Below are positions 30,524 through 37,215 of a stretch of 64,000 bases of DNA, one piece after another; the stretch's first letter is position 1; each line of letters begins with the position of its first letter. The stretch is from the IMG/VR virus record IMGVR_UViG_3300047445_000314, positions 1 to 64,000 of that record; one strand, written 5' to 3'. This stretch comes from a virus. Below the pieces are notes generated by a model that saw nothing but the letters and a program-made list of their open reading frames with translations, was not told the origin of the DNA and ran no database searches. A program made the position numbers and the translations under genes.

Positions 30524-30862
30524 ATGGAAACCAATATAAGTGATGCCTTTGCCCAGCACGAAGCGCAATACAAGACCCGCGTCATGCACGCTACGTGGGG
30601 GCACCTCGCGCCGGAGCCACTGAAGGAATACCCAGGCCACATGCTGTTTGCATGGGGCCAATACGGAGACATTGTGATAGTCGACTCAGACTTCGGCGAC
30701 CTGCCCGGCTCTCCATGGCGATACAGTGCGGAGCACGACTTTGCTGGCAAGACAACCAAGATTAAAGAGCGCGGAGGATTATACAAATTTACAGGCAAGC
30801 TACGCATGTGCAGGAACGGCGTCATCAAATTCATTGGCAAGACGGTGCGCGTGCGGCCGTAG
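30524..30862 (+). CDS. Hypothetical protein, 112 aa
   Basis: Beta-rich with a basic end (FTGKLRMCRNGVIKFIGKTV). An upstream TTG at 30491 lies in the dyad and is less likely than the ATG with GCGGAGGAAGT. No family recognised. Confidence 0.76.
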   Translation: METNISDAFAQHEAQYKTRVMHATWGHLAPEPLKEYPGHMLFAWGQYGDIVIVDSDFGDLPGSPWRYSAEHDFAGKTTKIKERGGLYKFTGKLRMCRNGVIKFIGKTVRVRP

Positions 30863-30865
30863 CCT

Positions 30866-30882
30866 AACATTTCGCGGAGGGT
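30866..30882 (+). repeat. TTTCGCGGAGG leader, copy 2
   Basis: AACATTTCGCGGAGGGT, before the ATG at 30890. Confidence 0.75.
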
Positions 30883-30889
30883 CTGACCT

Positions 30890-31090
30890 ATGTATGGCTA
30901 TAAAGCATATAACCATGAAGTGACGTTTTGGGTACGGCGCGGCGGAGGCCTTGACTGGTCCGGCTATACCATCCATGTGAGGACCAAGCATCCTGGAAGA
31001 ATAGCCGACCTGGTTCTGGCGTTCGCCATGCGCCGTGAGCCTAAGCTGACCAAGTTCGACGTACTCATCACCAGTGTAGGAATCGTGTGA
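30890..31090 (+). CDS. Hypothetical protein, 66 aa, duplicate of 31325-31522
   Basis: MYGYKAYNHEVTFWVRR and GRIADLVLAFAMRR match the gene 435 bp downstream along the full length. Beta-rich. Function unknown. Confidence 0.8.
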   Translation: MYGYKAYNHEVTFWVRRGGGLDWSGYTIHVRTKHPGRIADLVLAFAMRREPKLTKFDVLITSVGIV

Positions 31091-31106
31091 ATATTTCGCG
31101 GAGGGT
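31090..31106 (+). repeat. TTTCGCGGAGG leader, copy 3
   Basis: AATATTTCGCGGAGGGT, overlapping the previous stop and ending 2 bp before the ATG at 31109. Confidence 0.75.
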
Positions 31107-31108
31107 TT

Positions 31109-31297
31109 ATGAACATTACTGATATCCATCCCGGACAAGTAATCACTGTCCACAACCAAGGCACCAACATCACCCCGGTGGACATCGAAGTCACGGTTCT
31201 CTGGGTTGGCCCGAACGCGGTCCATTACTACTTCAAAGGTGATCGGACCCCGCGTGAGACCTCGCGCGAGCGGTTCCTGGAGATCGTTAATCAATAA
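31109..31297 (+). CDS. Hypothetical protein, 62 aa
   Basis: A small beta-barrel-like pattern (MNITDIHPGQVITVHNQGTN, then VTVLWVGPNAVHYYF). Lies between the two duplicated genes and has the same leader. Confidence 0.75.
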   Translation: MNITDIHPGQVITVHNQGTNITPVDIEVTVLWVGPNAVHYYFKGDRTPRETSRERFLEIVNQ

Positions 31298-31300
31298 GCT

Positions 31301-31317
31301 GAACATTTCGCGGAGGG
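31301..31317 (+). repeat. TTTCGCGGAGG leader, copy 4
   Basis: AACATTTCGCGGAGGGC, before the ATG at 31325. Confidence 0.75.
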
Positions 31318-31324
31318 CTTTGAT

Positions 31325-31522
31325 ATGTATGGCTATAAGGTGTACGACCACGAAGTAAGATTCATCGTGCGCCGCAACGGCGGGTGGTCTGATGTATTCA
31401 CGATTCGTGTCAGGACCAAGCAGCGCGGCAGGATAGCCGACCTGGTCCTGGGCTACGCCACGCGGCGCATTCCTGAACTCACCCGGTTCGACGTGTATAT
31501 TACGGGCGTGTATATCGTGTAA
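31325..31522 (+). CDS. Hypothetical protein, 65 aa, duplicate of 30890-31090
   Basis: MYGYKVYDHEVRFIVRR, GRIADLVLGYATRR and FDVYITGVYIV mirror the first copy. The copies differ at many positions, so the duplication is not recent or both are under selection. Confidence 0.8.
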   Translation: MYGYKVYDHEVRFIVRRNGGWSDVFTIRVRTKQRGRIADLVLGYATRRIPELTRFDVYITGVYIV

Positions 31523-31537
31523 CATTTCGCGGAGGGT
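31521..31537 (+). repeat. TTTCGCGGAGG leader, copy 5 (no gene behind it)
   Basis: AACATTTCGCGGAGGGT overlaps the stop codon but is followed by non-coding DNA, as if the gene behind it was lost. Confidence 0.7.
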
Positions 31538-31945
31538 CTTTCTACTTCCCTATATACCTCATAGACGTGGCTCATCCCTCCTTTAAACTCTGAAGGGCGC
31601 GGGTGGGCGCGCAGGCTTCTATGCAATTGTCCTCAATCCTACAGGCTGTCTACGAGGCTTTGTGTTTAGACCGTGGAGTATCAACTGCACATTTTTACTA
31701 GAAACAATACTTTTGAATTCATTATCGGTCATGACTGCCGTCGTGTCTGATCCTACCTACTTCGCATACGCCCCGTACCTACAGGCTCCCTGGCTTATCG
31801 CACCCTGGCCGTGGCCCCTCTCAGGTGGGCACTGCAATCCCTATACTACACCCCTGGTGGTGGGCATGTGTACTGTACTACTGCTACTGGTGAGGTGGTG
31901 AATTAGCTGTTATGATCAGTACTCTATTCAAACAAGGAGGCTGTT
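31538..31945 (+). other. Gene-poor stretch with GGTGGGCAC/TATACTAC repeat
   Basis: No credible gene; the one open frame (31662-31901) lacks a ribosome site and looks non-coding. Bases 31826-31905 hold AGGTGGGCAC, CTATACTACACC and CTGCTACTGGTGAGG, which recur at 33231-33320 and 33821-33905. Probably a decayed or regulatory segment. Confidence 0.5.
31911..31916 (+). promoter_or_regulatory. -10 box TATGAT
   Basis: TAGCTGTTATGATCAGTACT, 30 bp before the ATG at 31946. Confidence 0.5.
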
Positions 31946-32305
31946 ATGGGTATCGGAAAAGGAAGTGGGCGTGGTGGTGCGCGTGCTGGTGCTGGTAAGA
32001 AGAGTGTAGATAGCGCGGAGATCGTCTACTCGGCTACGGTGACTGTTGACGAGACCACCCGCGCCCTATTGTATGAACTAGGTAACGGCAACTACTCACT
32101 AGGCGCGCGAAGGGCTGCTGCTGAACTGCTGGAGTACCGTAAGGGTAACGTAGGTGGGCATGTGAAACGTAATACTACACACGCTGCTGCGGTGAAGAAA
32201 GTTCAACCACCCGCGCCTGCTCAACCTGTACGTTCCATCCTACGGCGTCCTGGCACGGAACCGGTACTGCCGCGCGACCGGTATGCTGTCTACAGCGATG
32301 ATTGA
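31946..32305 (+). CDS. Gly/Arg-rich N-terminus protein, possible ribbon-helix-helix, 119 aa
   Basis: GKGSGRGGARAGAGKK (residues 4-19) is the basic Gly-rich start seen in many phage DNA-binding proteins. VTVDETTRALLYELGNGNYS, then SLGARRAAAELL, reads like the strand-helix-helix of RHH proteins. The tail is Pro/Arg-rich. AACAAGGAGGCTGTT sets the start. Confidence 0.75.
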   Translation: MGIGKGSGRGGARAGAGKKSVDSAEIVYSATVTVDETTRALLYELGNGNYSLGARRAAAELLEYRKGNVGGHVKRNTTHAAAVKKVQPPAPAQPVRSILRRPGTEPVLPRDRYAVYSDD

Positions 32306-32322
32306 TCCTGGTCTACAATGAA

Positions 32323-32340
32323 TTTGCAATTGATTGCATA
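32323..32340 (-). repeat. 18-bp dyad copy 19
   Basis: TTTGCAATTGATTGCATA, directly after a TACAAT box (32314-32319). Confidence 0.85.
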
Positions 32341-32375
32341 ATGGAGTCTCTTACCCCACCCTACGGGAGAACGCC

Positions 32376-32588
32376 ATGAACACCGTCTCATCTACCGCGC
32401 AAGTTGCCACCACGCCTTATGGCGATGCGATCTACCAAACGTATCATGGCGCGTTCGGCCTCATTGAAACGACCATTCCTTTCCTCGGTCACTTCGACAT
32501 CGGCATCCATGACGATATGGGCAATGTGGTTCCGGCCAATTTCGGGCAGATGTTCGCTGGCTTACACGACGCCGACCAGAATCACTAA
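32376..32588 (+). CDS. Hypothetical protein, 70 aa
   Basis: ATG after CTACGGGAGAACGCC. Thr/Gly-rich, beta pattern. No family recognised. Confidence 0.73.
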   Translation: MNTVSSTAQVATTPYGDAIYQTYHGAFGLIETTIPFLGHFDIGIHDDMGNVVPANFGQMFAGLHDADQNH

Positions 32589-32617
32589 ACTGGATTTCGC
32601 GAGGGGTTCTGTTACGG

Positions 32618-32623
32618 CATAAT
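32618..32623 (+). promoter_or_regulatory. -10 box CATAAT
   Basis: GTTACGGCATAATGGAATCT; a degenerate TTTCGCGAGGGG lies 15 bp upstream. Confidence 0.5.
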
Positions 32624-32675
32624 GGAATCTCTCACCCCACCCCGCGTTACCTTGATTACCTTGAAAGGAATCATC

Positions 32676-32915
32676 ATGAGTCACTACACCGTCAATTTCA
32701 CCGGCAACGCCGCCGCTGTCCACAAACAAGCCATCGCGGAATGCAAGCGTTGGATGGGTGCCAAGCGCTTCAAGGAATTCATGGAGAACCTGCGCGCCTT
32801 GACGGCCAAGGACAGCAGCACCACACGCCTGCGCCGGATATACTTCTACGCAGGATTGACTGGCATGCAGGGCCGCTCTGTTGTCCACGCGCTCTACCGT
32901 GAATCGGTCAAGTAG
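32676..32915 (+). CDS. Hypothetical protein, 79 aa, paralogue of 24335-24574
   Basis: ATG after CCTTGAAAGGAATCATC. KQAIAECKRWMGAKRFKEFM, then LRRIYFYAGLTGMQGRSVVH matches the layout of the paralogue. Helical and basic. Confidence 0.78.
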   Translation: MSHYTVNFTGNAAAVHKQAIAECKRWMGAKRFKEFMENLRALTAKDSSTTRLRRIYFYAGLTGMQGRSVVHALYRESVK

Positions 32916-32943
32916 TCCACCTCATCCACCATAAGGAGCTATC

Positions 32944-33195
32944 ATGAAAACCGTGCCAGCACTCAACCCTAGCCGTCCCCTCAGCAACCTTGGCTACCTG
33001 TCGGATATGGCCATCCGCGCCCTGTTGCGCTCCTTCCCACCCGACGCCGACATCACCGTGGGCGACATCTTCATCAAGGTGGCATCCCCGCAAGGAGAGC
33101 CGGTTCTGAGCGCGGCGCGGCTGACCCGGAATAACTGGCATGTCCGGGCGCGCGCCGGTCTGATTACCGCAACGTATCCACAGCATCTGAGCTGA
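32944..33195 (+). CDS. Hypothetical protein, 83 aa
   Basis: ITVGDIFIKVASPQGEPVLS and a final NWHVRARAGLITA, similar to the end of the 21270 gene. ATG after TAAGGAGCTATC. Confidence 0.76.
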   Translation: MKTVPALNPSRPLSNLGYLSDMAIRALLRSFPPDADITVGDIFIKVASPQGEPVLSAARLTRNNWHVRARAGLITATYPQHLS

Positions 33196-33217
33196 ACGAA
33201 GGTAAGCTGAACCCCAA

Positions 33218-33245
33218 GCCCACCCGCGCAGGTGGGCACAGTTTT
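33218..33245 (+). terminator. Terminator-like hairpin with GGTGGGCAC
   Basis: GCCCACC-CGCGCA-GGTGGGC, ACAG, then TTTT. Ends the unit before a gene-poor stretch. Confidence 0.6.
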
Positions 33246-33489
33246 CCTTATACTACATCGCTGCTGCTGCACCCCTGGTGGGCACGGCCCACGCTATACT
33301 GCTGCGCTGCTGGTGAGGGCGTTCGTGATAGAGTATGTGCTGCGCTGGTGCTGTACTGCTGACGTGGTGGTCCTGGTGATGTGGTGCGCGGGTGGTGTAG
33401 TAGGACACACTGCTGCCCACCCTACCTCCTCCTGCCATGGCATAATGAACTCCTCACCTCCCCACCCACGCACCTAGAAAGGGCATATC
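33246..33489 (+). other. Gene-poor stretch with repeated TATACT and CTGCTGGTG
   Basis: No credible frame. Contains TATACTAC (33250), GGTGGGCACGG, TATACTGCTGCG (33295) and several CTGGTG units. A CATAAT box at 33441-33446 and a CACCTAGAAAGGG leader (33470-33482) drive the next gene. Confidence 0.5.
33441..33446 (+). promoter_or_regulatory. -10 box CATAAT
   Basis: GCCATGGCATAATGAACTCC. Confidence 0.5.
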
Positions 33490-33750
33490 ATGAAAAACGC
33501 GCACAGCATCGTCAACGAACGCGGTTGGAACGTCCATGAATGGCAGCTTAAGGAAATGCTCGGCCTCTCGCGGAAAGCCAAACTTCCCGCCGCAGGCTTG
33601 CCAGAACAAGTCGTACAGGGCGTCACGGTATGGGCTAAGCCGCTCGATCCTAATCGCCGCCAGCGCGCGCCACATCGCATGATGGCGCGTTGCCCGCAAT
33701 GCGGTAAAGAAATGAGCGCGGGTCGTCTGTTCCAGCACGTTTGCAAGTAA
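33490..33750 (+). CDS. Zinc-finger protein, 86 aa
   Basis: The C-terminus MARCPQCGKEMSAGRLFQHV with a final Cys is a C2HC-type finger. The N-terminal part is helical and basic. Followed by a terminator. Confidence 0.78.
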   Translation: MKNAHSIVNERGWNVHEWQLKEMLGLSRKAKLPAAGLPEQVVQGVTVWAKPLDPNRRQRAPHRMMARCPQCGKEMSAGRLFQHVCK

Positions 33751-33756
33751 TTGCAC

Positions 33757-33780
33757 GCGCCCTCCGGGGCGCTTTTCTTT
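33757..33780 (+). terminator. Rho-independent terminator
   Basis: GCGCCC-TCCG-GGGCGC, then TTTTCTTT. Confidence 0.85.
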
Positions 33781-34310
33781 GCGCGCAGGCTCCATGTGCT
33801 GTACTGCTGTTTACCCTGTAGGTGGGCACGGTGATCCTTATACTACCCCGCTGCTGGTGCACACGTTCGTGATTATTTTCCCTGCTGCGCTGGTGGTGTG
33901 CTGAAGGCGTGCTGCTGCTGGCGTGGTGAGGCCCTGAGAACGCCAGGTGGGCATGTGCCAAAAACAACCTATTTTGTGCTGGTGAGACCGACCGCGCCCC
34001 ATGCACCGACCAGGACCAGGACGGCGAGCGCAAAACCCAAAACCCGATGCACCGCATACGAGGGAATCGATCAGGAAGGGATCGGCCTCGCGTTGACGTA
34101 CGCCAAGAATGCGCGAAGGCAATCTCATGTATAAGACCCGGCGCAGGTCATGTATAAGACCGTACCGCAGTCTTATAGCTTTTCCGGTATATGTACGTTT
34201 ATACAGTAAAACGCGCAGGTTCGACGATCGGACAGTCGCCAATGCCTTCCTATGCACGGCGCGCAGGTCGCCTAAAAAGCGCCTTAAAACGCGTTTAAAC
34301 GGCATCCGAT
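33781..34310 (+). other. Gene-free regulatory stretch
   Basis: Third copy of the GGTGGGCAC/TATACTAC/CTGCTGGTG block (33821-33905), AGGTGGGCATG (33952), TATAAGAC dyads (34127-34177) and AT-rich CTTAAAACGCGTTTAAACGG near 34283. No credible gene. Confidence 0.55.
34127..34177. promoter_or_regulatory. TATAAGAC operator-like array
   Basis: ATGTATAAGACC at 34127 and 34150 (direct repeats, 23 bp apart), plus GTCTTATA at 34170. The second and third form an 8-bp dyad with a 9-bp loop. Confidence 0.55.
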
Positions 34311-34313
34311 TAT

Positions 34314-34331
34314 TTTGCAATCAATGTCAAA
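34314..34331 (+). repeat. 18-bp dyad copy 20
   Basis: TTTGCAATCAATGTCAAA. Lies just upstream of the -35 element of the next promoter, unlike the copies that overlap a start site. Confidence 0.85.
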
Positions 34332-34338
34332 ATTCGCC

Positions 34339-34366
34339 TTGAATTGCTTGTTTTATTCCCTATAAT
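34339..34366 (+). promoter_or_regulatory. Sigma70-type promoter
   Basis: TTGAAT (34339-34344), a 16-bp spacer and TATAAT (34361-34366). One of two full -35/-10 promoters in the window. Confidence 0.78.
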
Positions 34367-34424
34367 GAATTTAGCGCGGCAACAAAGCGCGCCCCTCCCC
34401 AGCTATCCACAATTGGAGCTAGTC

Positions 34425-35012
34425 ATGAATACCGATAACAAACCAGTCGCAAACCCAGTCGCAAACGCTTTCGGCGCTTTCGTCGCCAGCGCGGAAATCG
34501 CCAAACAAGCTACCGCGCCAGTCGTCGCGCCGGTTAAGGCAAAGACCGTCAAAACGACGACAGCCACCAAAGCGAAAAGCACGCCCGCGATTGCCATGTT
34601 CTCCCTCGTCAATCACCCTTTACAGTTCATTGTCCGCGATGGCTCAGGCGCAGCTAAGTTGTTCGCACATACGGCCGCATGGCTTGACCTCACCGGCTTG
34701 ATCCGGGGCGAATCATACCCGGCCGACATTATTCGCGAATTGGGGGGTTCGGCTTATTCCAACCATACGCGACTTGGCAATTTTACCGAATCGCAAGGTA
34801 TGGCGTCCCTCACGCCGCAGGGTTTGACGCATTTTCGCGCAAGGGACACGAACAGCGCCAAAGATATTCCCTCCGGCAAACAAAAGTATTTGATTGAGGA
34901 CAAAGAACATTACATGCTAATGATGATGGAAGGCGTCAACGATGCGCGCTTAGTACGGTCCGAATTGACCGTTAAGAAAATCAGCGCGAAATTCCCGCAG
35001 TATTTCAAGTAA
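34425..35012 (+). CDS. Lys/Ala-rich protein, 195 aa, paralogue of 16583-17269
   Basis: The N-terminal 60 residues are Ala/Val/Lys/Thr-rich with a VAPVKAKTVKTTTATKAKS stretch. The domain from residue 75 (GSGAAKLFAHTAAWLDLTGL, later SNHTRLGNF) matches the paralogue. It has its own strong promoter and terminator, so it is probably well expressed early. Codon use is less GC-rich than in the neighbours. Confidence 0.8.
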   Translation: MNTDNKPVANPVANAFGAFVASAEIAKQATAPVVAPVKAKTVKTTTATKAKSTPAIAMFSLVNHPLQFIVRDGSGAAKLFAHTAAWLDLTGLIRGESYPADIIRELGGSAYSNHTRLGNFTESQGMASLTPQGLTHFRARDTNSAKDIPSGKQKYLIEDKEHYMLMMMEGVNDARLVRSELTVKKISAKFPQYFK

Positions 35013-35021
35013 GCAATACCG

Positions 35022-35047
35022 GGGGGAGTCAGACACTCCCCCTCTTT
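35022..35047 (+). terminator. Rho-independent terminator
   Basis: GGGGGAGT-CAGAC-ACTCCCCC, then TCTTT. Confidence 0.8.
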
Positions 35048-35075
35048 CCCTCATCTACCCTCATTGGAGATTGCC

Positions 35076-35405
35076 ATGAAACAACATTCCCTCCGCGCCT
35101 ATCGCGCCGCCGCACAAGCGTCATCCCCTTGCTATTGCGCATCATTCGACGCGCAAGGCAATATCGTCGAAACGGAAATCGCCCAGCGCGCACCGATACG
35201 CGCATGGTCCGACTTTGAACCCGACGAAGTACACTACACACACCGTATCATGGCCTTGCAAGAAACAGGCGAGGAAGTATTCTACTCGTATGCGACCGAA
35301 CGCACCGCAGCGCGCAAGATCACCGAAGCGCACAGGCAGCATGTCGAATGGCGTCGCGTATGGTCCGAAGCACTCCCCCGCCATGGCGCACCACGTAGCA
35401 TCTAA
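35076..35405 (+). CDS. Hypothetical protein, 109 aa
   Basis: Beta-rich first half (PCYCASFDAQGNIVETEI) and a charged helix at the end. ATG after TTGGAGATTGCC. No family recognised. Confidence 0.76.
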   Translation: MKQHSLRAYRAAAQASSPCYCASFDAQGNIVETEIAQRAPIRAWSDFEPDEVHYTHRIMALQETGEEVFYSYATERTAARKITEAHRQHVEWRRVWSEALPRHGAPRSI

Positions 35406-35461
35406 GCGGCGCGCAGGGTCTACTAAGCGCGCTCCCTTCCTTCCATACATTGGAGAACATC

Positions 35462-35584
35462 ATGAAAAACATAGTCGCCCTTGTCATCGCTACCGCATCC
35501 GGCGCAATGATCTACCTTACTGCCTCCGGTATCCATGACAGTATCATCCGGGTTGCGCAGGCAGTCGTTATTGCAGCACACTAA
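35462..35584 (+). CDS. Very small membrane protein, 40 aa
   Basis: IVALVIATASGAMIYLTASG is one membrane helix after a short basic start. TTGGAGAACATC precedes the ATG. Confidence 0.68.
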   Translation: MKNIVALVIATASGAMIYLTASGIHDSIIRVAQAVVIAAH

Positions 35585-35606
35585 CAATTACAAAAGAGAG
35601 AATATC

Positions 35607-35765
35607 ATGTTGCTTACCGCTTGCATTATCTTCGCCCTTATCATGTCCTTACCCGCTATCAATGCGGCGCACGCTCAGCTTGCCATTGTCAAACAGCAGC
35701 GCAATTACGACAGCGAATTGCAGCGCGACAAATTTGCACGCGGCAAGTTGCACGAGGAAAAGTAG
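35607..35765 (+). CDS. Small exported or membrane-anchored protein, 52 aa
   Basis: MLLTACIIFALIMSLPAINA looks like a signal peptide or anchor (possible cleavage at AHA-Q), followed by a charged helix. AGAGAGAATATC before the ATG. Confidence 0.68.
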   Translation: MLLTACIIFALIMSLPAINAAHAQLAIVKQQRNYDSELQRDKFARGKLHEEK

Positions 35766-35782
35766 TTCCAAACGACAATTAT

Positions 35783-35822
35783 CCTATGCTCGGTATTCCC
35801 ACACGGAAAAATTGAGCATAGG
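35783..35822. repeat. 9-bp inverted repeat
   Basis: CCTATGCTC (35783-35791) and GAGCATAGG (35814-35822), perfect, with a 22-bp loop and an A-rich tract after it. Not followed by T, so not a typical + strand terminator. Confidence 0.65.
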
Positions 35823-35960
35823 AAATAAAAAATTTCTCATATCGACGGGCGGTGAGCGTTTTTTGTACCTACAGAGTTTTCAACTACCCTTATCAGTTTC
35901 TTCTCCCAGTATTCCCTCTTCCCCCAGCCAGCGTCATGGTCTTCTCTTGCACAGTTCATG

Positions 35961-36077
35961 ACCGGGATCACGACCGGGTACGGGTATGCGTTTATGGCCG
36001 GGTACATTGACCGGGATCGCGTCCGGGTATATAGAAAAATTTTGAAAAGGGCTGTGTCTCGGTACTTGGCCGGGTTG
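35961..36077. repeat. CCGGG iteron cluster (six copies)
   Basis: ACCGGGATC (35961), ACCGGGTAC (35973), GCCGGGTAC (35997), ACCGGGATC (36010), TCCGGGTAT (36022), GCCGGGTTG (36069). All have the same orientation, with spacings of 12 to 47 bp. The AT-rich run at 36028-36050 sits among them. Confidence 0.65.
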
Positions 36078-36088
36078 CGCGGAGGTAC

Positions 36089-36271
36089 ATGAAAATTTGC
36101 GCGTGGACGTCAGGGCCTGGATGCCGTTGCCTACCGTATCGCTACCTGCTGCGTGTCGTGCTCCCGCCGCTATCAGATTCTTTACTCCGTTACTTCACCG
36201 ATAATTTCTACGTTGTTCCTACCTTGCTTTACTACGCTGGCGCGGAGGGCGTAGGATGGGCTATGCGATAA
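36089..36271 (+). CDS. Doubtful small protein, 60 aa
   Basis: GCGGAGGTAC before the ATG is good, but the sequence (CRCLPYRYLLRVVLPP) has no recognisable fold. Could be spurious. Confidence 0.3.
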   Translation: MKICAWTSGPGCRCLPYRYLLRVVLPPLSDSLLRYFTDNFYVVPTLLYYAGAEGVGWAMR

Positions 36272-36318
36272 TGGGATGTACCAAAAATTCGACGGTTGTC
36301 TATTTAAAGGAGGAGCAC

Positions 36319-36660
36319 ATGATCTACAACAAAGAAAAGATAGAGGCCATCTTGGCGGATGCAGAGACCGGCACCGATGGCGAGGGCCGGTTATTCCTGA
36401 TACAGCAAGAGAAGATAGCGGCGCGGCTGGCAGGGATCGGCTTCATGGATACGCTCGACTGGAAAAAATGCGACGTTGAAATGCCGACCGAACTAGGCCA
36501 GGCCTACTTCGTCGTACGCCAATACCCGAACGGCGTCCTACGTTTGCGCACCTTGCCGTGGCTTGCATCCCTTGATGGTGATGAGCATTTCTACAGCCCT
36601 ACAGGCTTAGGCAAGGATATCCTGTGGGCCGAGATACCGGAGATTGAACTACCCTTCTAA
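36319..36660 (+). CDS. Hypothetical protein, 113 aa
   Basis: ATG after AAAGGAGGAGCAC. An N-terminal helix, then a beta-rich part (AYFVVRQYPNGVLRLRTLPW). No family recognised. Confidence 0.77.
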   Translation: MIYNKEKIEAILADAETGTDGEGRLFLIQQEKIAARLAGIGFMDTLDWKKCDVEMPTELGQAYFVVRQYPNGVLRLRTLPWLASLDGDEHFYSPTGLGKDILWAEIPEIELPF

Positions 36661-36670
36661 GGAGCACAGC

Positions 36671-37051
36671 ATGATCAAGGTCAATTACCTACGTCGGCGC
36701 AGGGTGGCCGAGAAGTATCTGGAACAGGAACAGCAGACCGCCGCCGTTACGGCTACCACCTCAGAAGCCCAGGTAGCAGGCTGCACCGGCAAGCAGGGTT
36801 ACGAGACCCGCAGTGACGCCGCGCGCTCACTGGAGCATGTCCGGCATGCCAAGCGGCTGGGCAGTACCACCAAGGTCCGCATCTACCAATGCGCGACGTG
36901 TAACAAGCACCATATCGGTGGCTACATGCCAGCCGTCATGCACAAGACACCGAGGAGGACGCGCCAGGAGTTGCTGGAGGCAGCCATGGCCGAGGTCGAG
37001 GAGATACGCCAGGATAGCCTGGTCACTAGCGATACGGTAGAAACTACGTAG
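36671..37051 (+). CDS. Zinc-binding protein, 126 aa
   Basis: GYETRSDAARSLEHVRHAKR then VRIYQCATCNKHHIGG fits a common phage family with a helix and a CxxC...HH site. The C-terminus is a helix. Function unknown. Confidence 0.8.
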   Translation: MIKVNYLRRRRVAEKYLEQEQQTAAVTATTSEAQVAGCTGKQGYETRSDAARSLEHVRHAKRLGSTTKVRIYQCATCNKHHIGGYMPAVMHKTPRRTRQELLEAAMAEVEEIRQDSLVTSDTVETT

Positions 37052-37080
37052 CAGCCCAGCAACAGATATATCCACAATAT

Positions 37081-37122
37081 GTACAAAATAGTTGTACCGA
37101 GGACATAATGTCATGGTACAAT
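37081..37122 (+). promoter_or_regulatory. Nested operator and promoter
   Basis: GTACAA (37081), TTGTACC (37092) and GGTACAA (37115) surround a perfect dyad GACAT-A-ATGTC (37102-37112). The last arm overlaps a -10 box TACAAT (37117-37122). GGGA-CTAT-TCCC follows at 37124-37135. Confidence 0.65.
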
Positions 37123-37215
37123 AGGGACTATTCCCTAGCGTAATCACCAGACATATACCAGCCCATGCAGTTTAACCTCACGTCGGTGGTTTACGGCGTA
37201 TTTACGGAGATTATC

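Larger units (their letters stand above)
35823..36318 (+). other. Gene-poor stretch, possible replication origin
   Basis: Holds the iteron cluster below and the AT-rich ATATAGAAAAATTTTGAAAA (36030). Only one weak frame (36089-36271). The composition is mixed: AT-rich patches in a GC-rich genome. Confidence 0.5.

Noticed and set aside
31662-31901. 79-codon + strand frame in the gene-poor stretch
   Set aside because: No ribosome site, and it runs through the GGTGGGCAC/TATACTAC repeat block.
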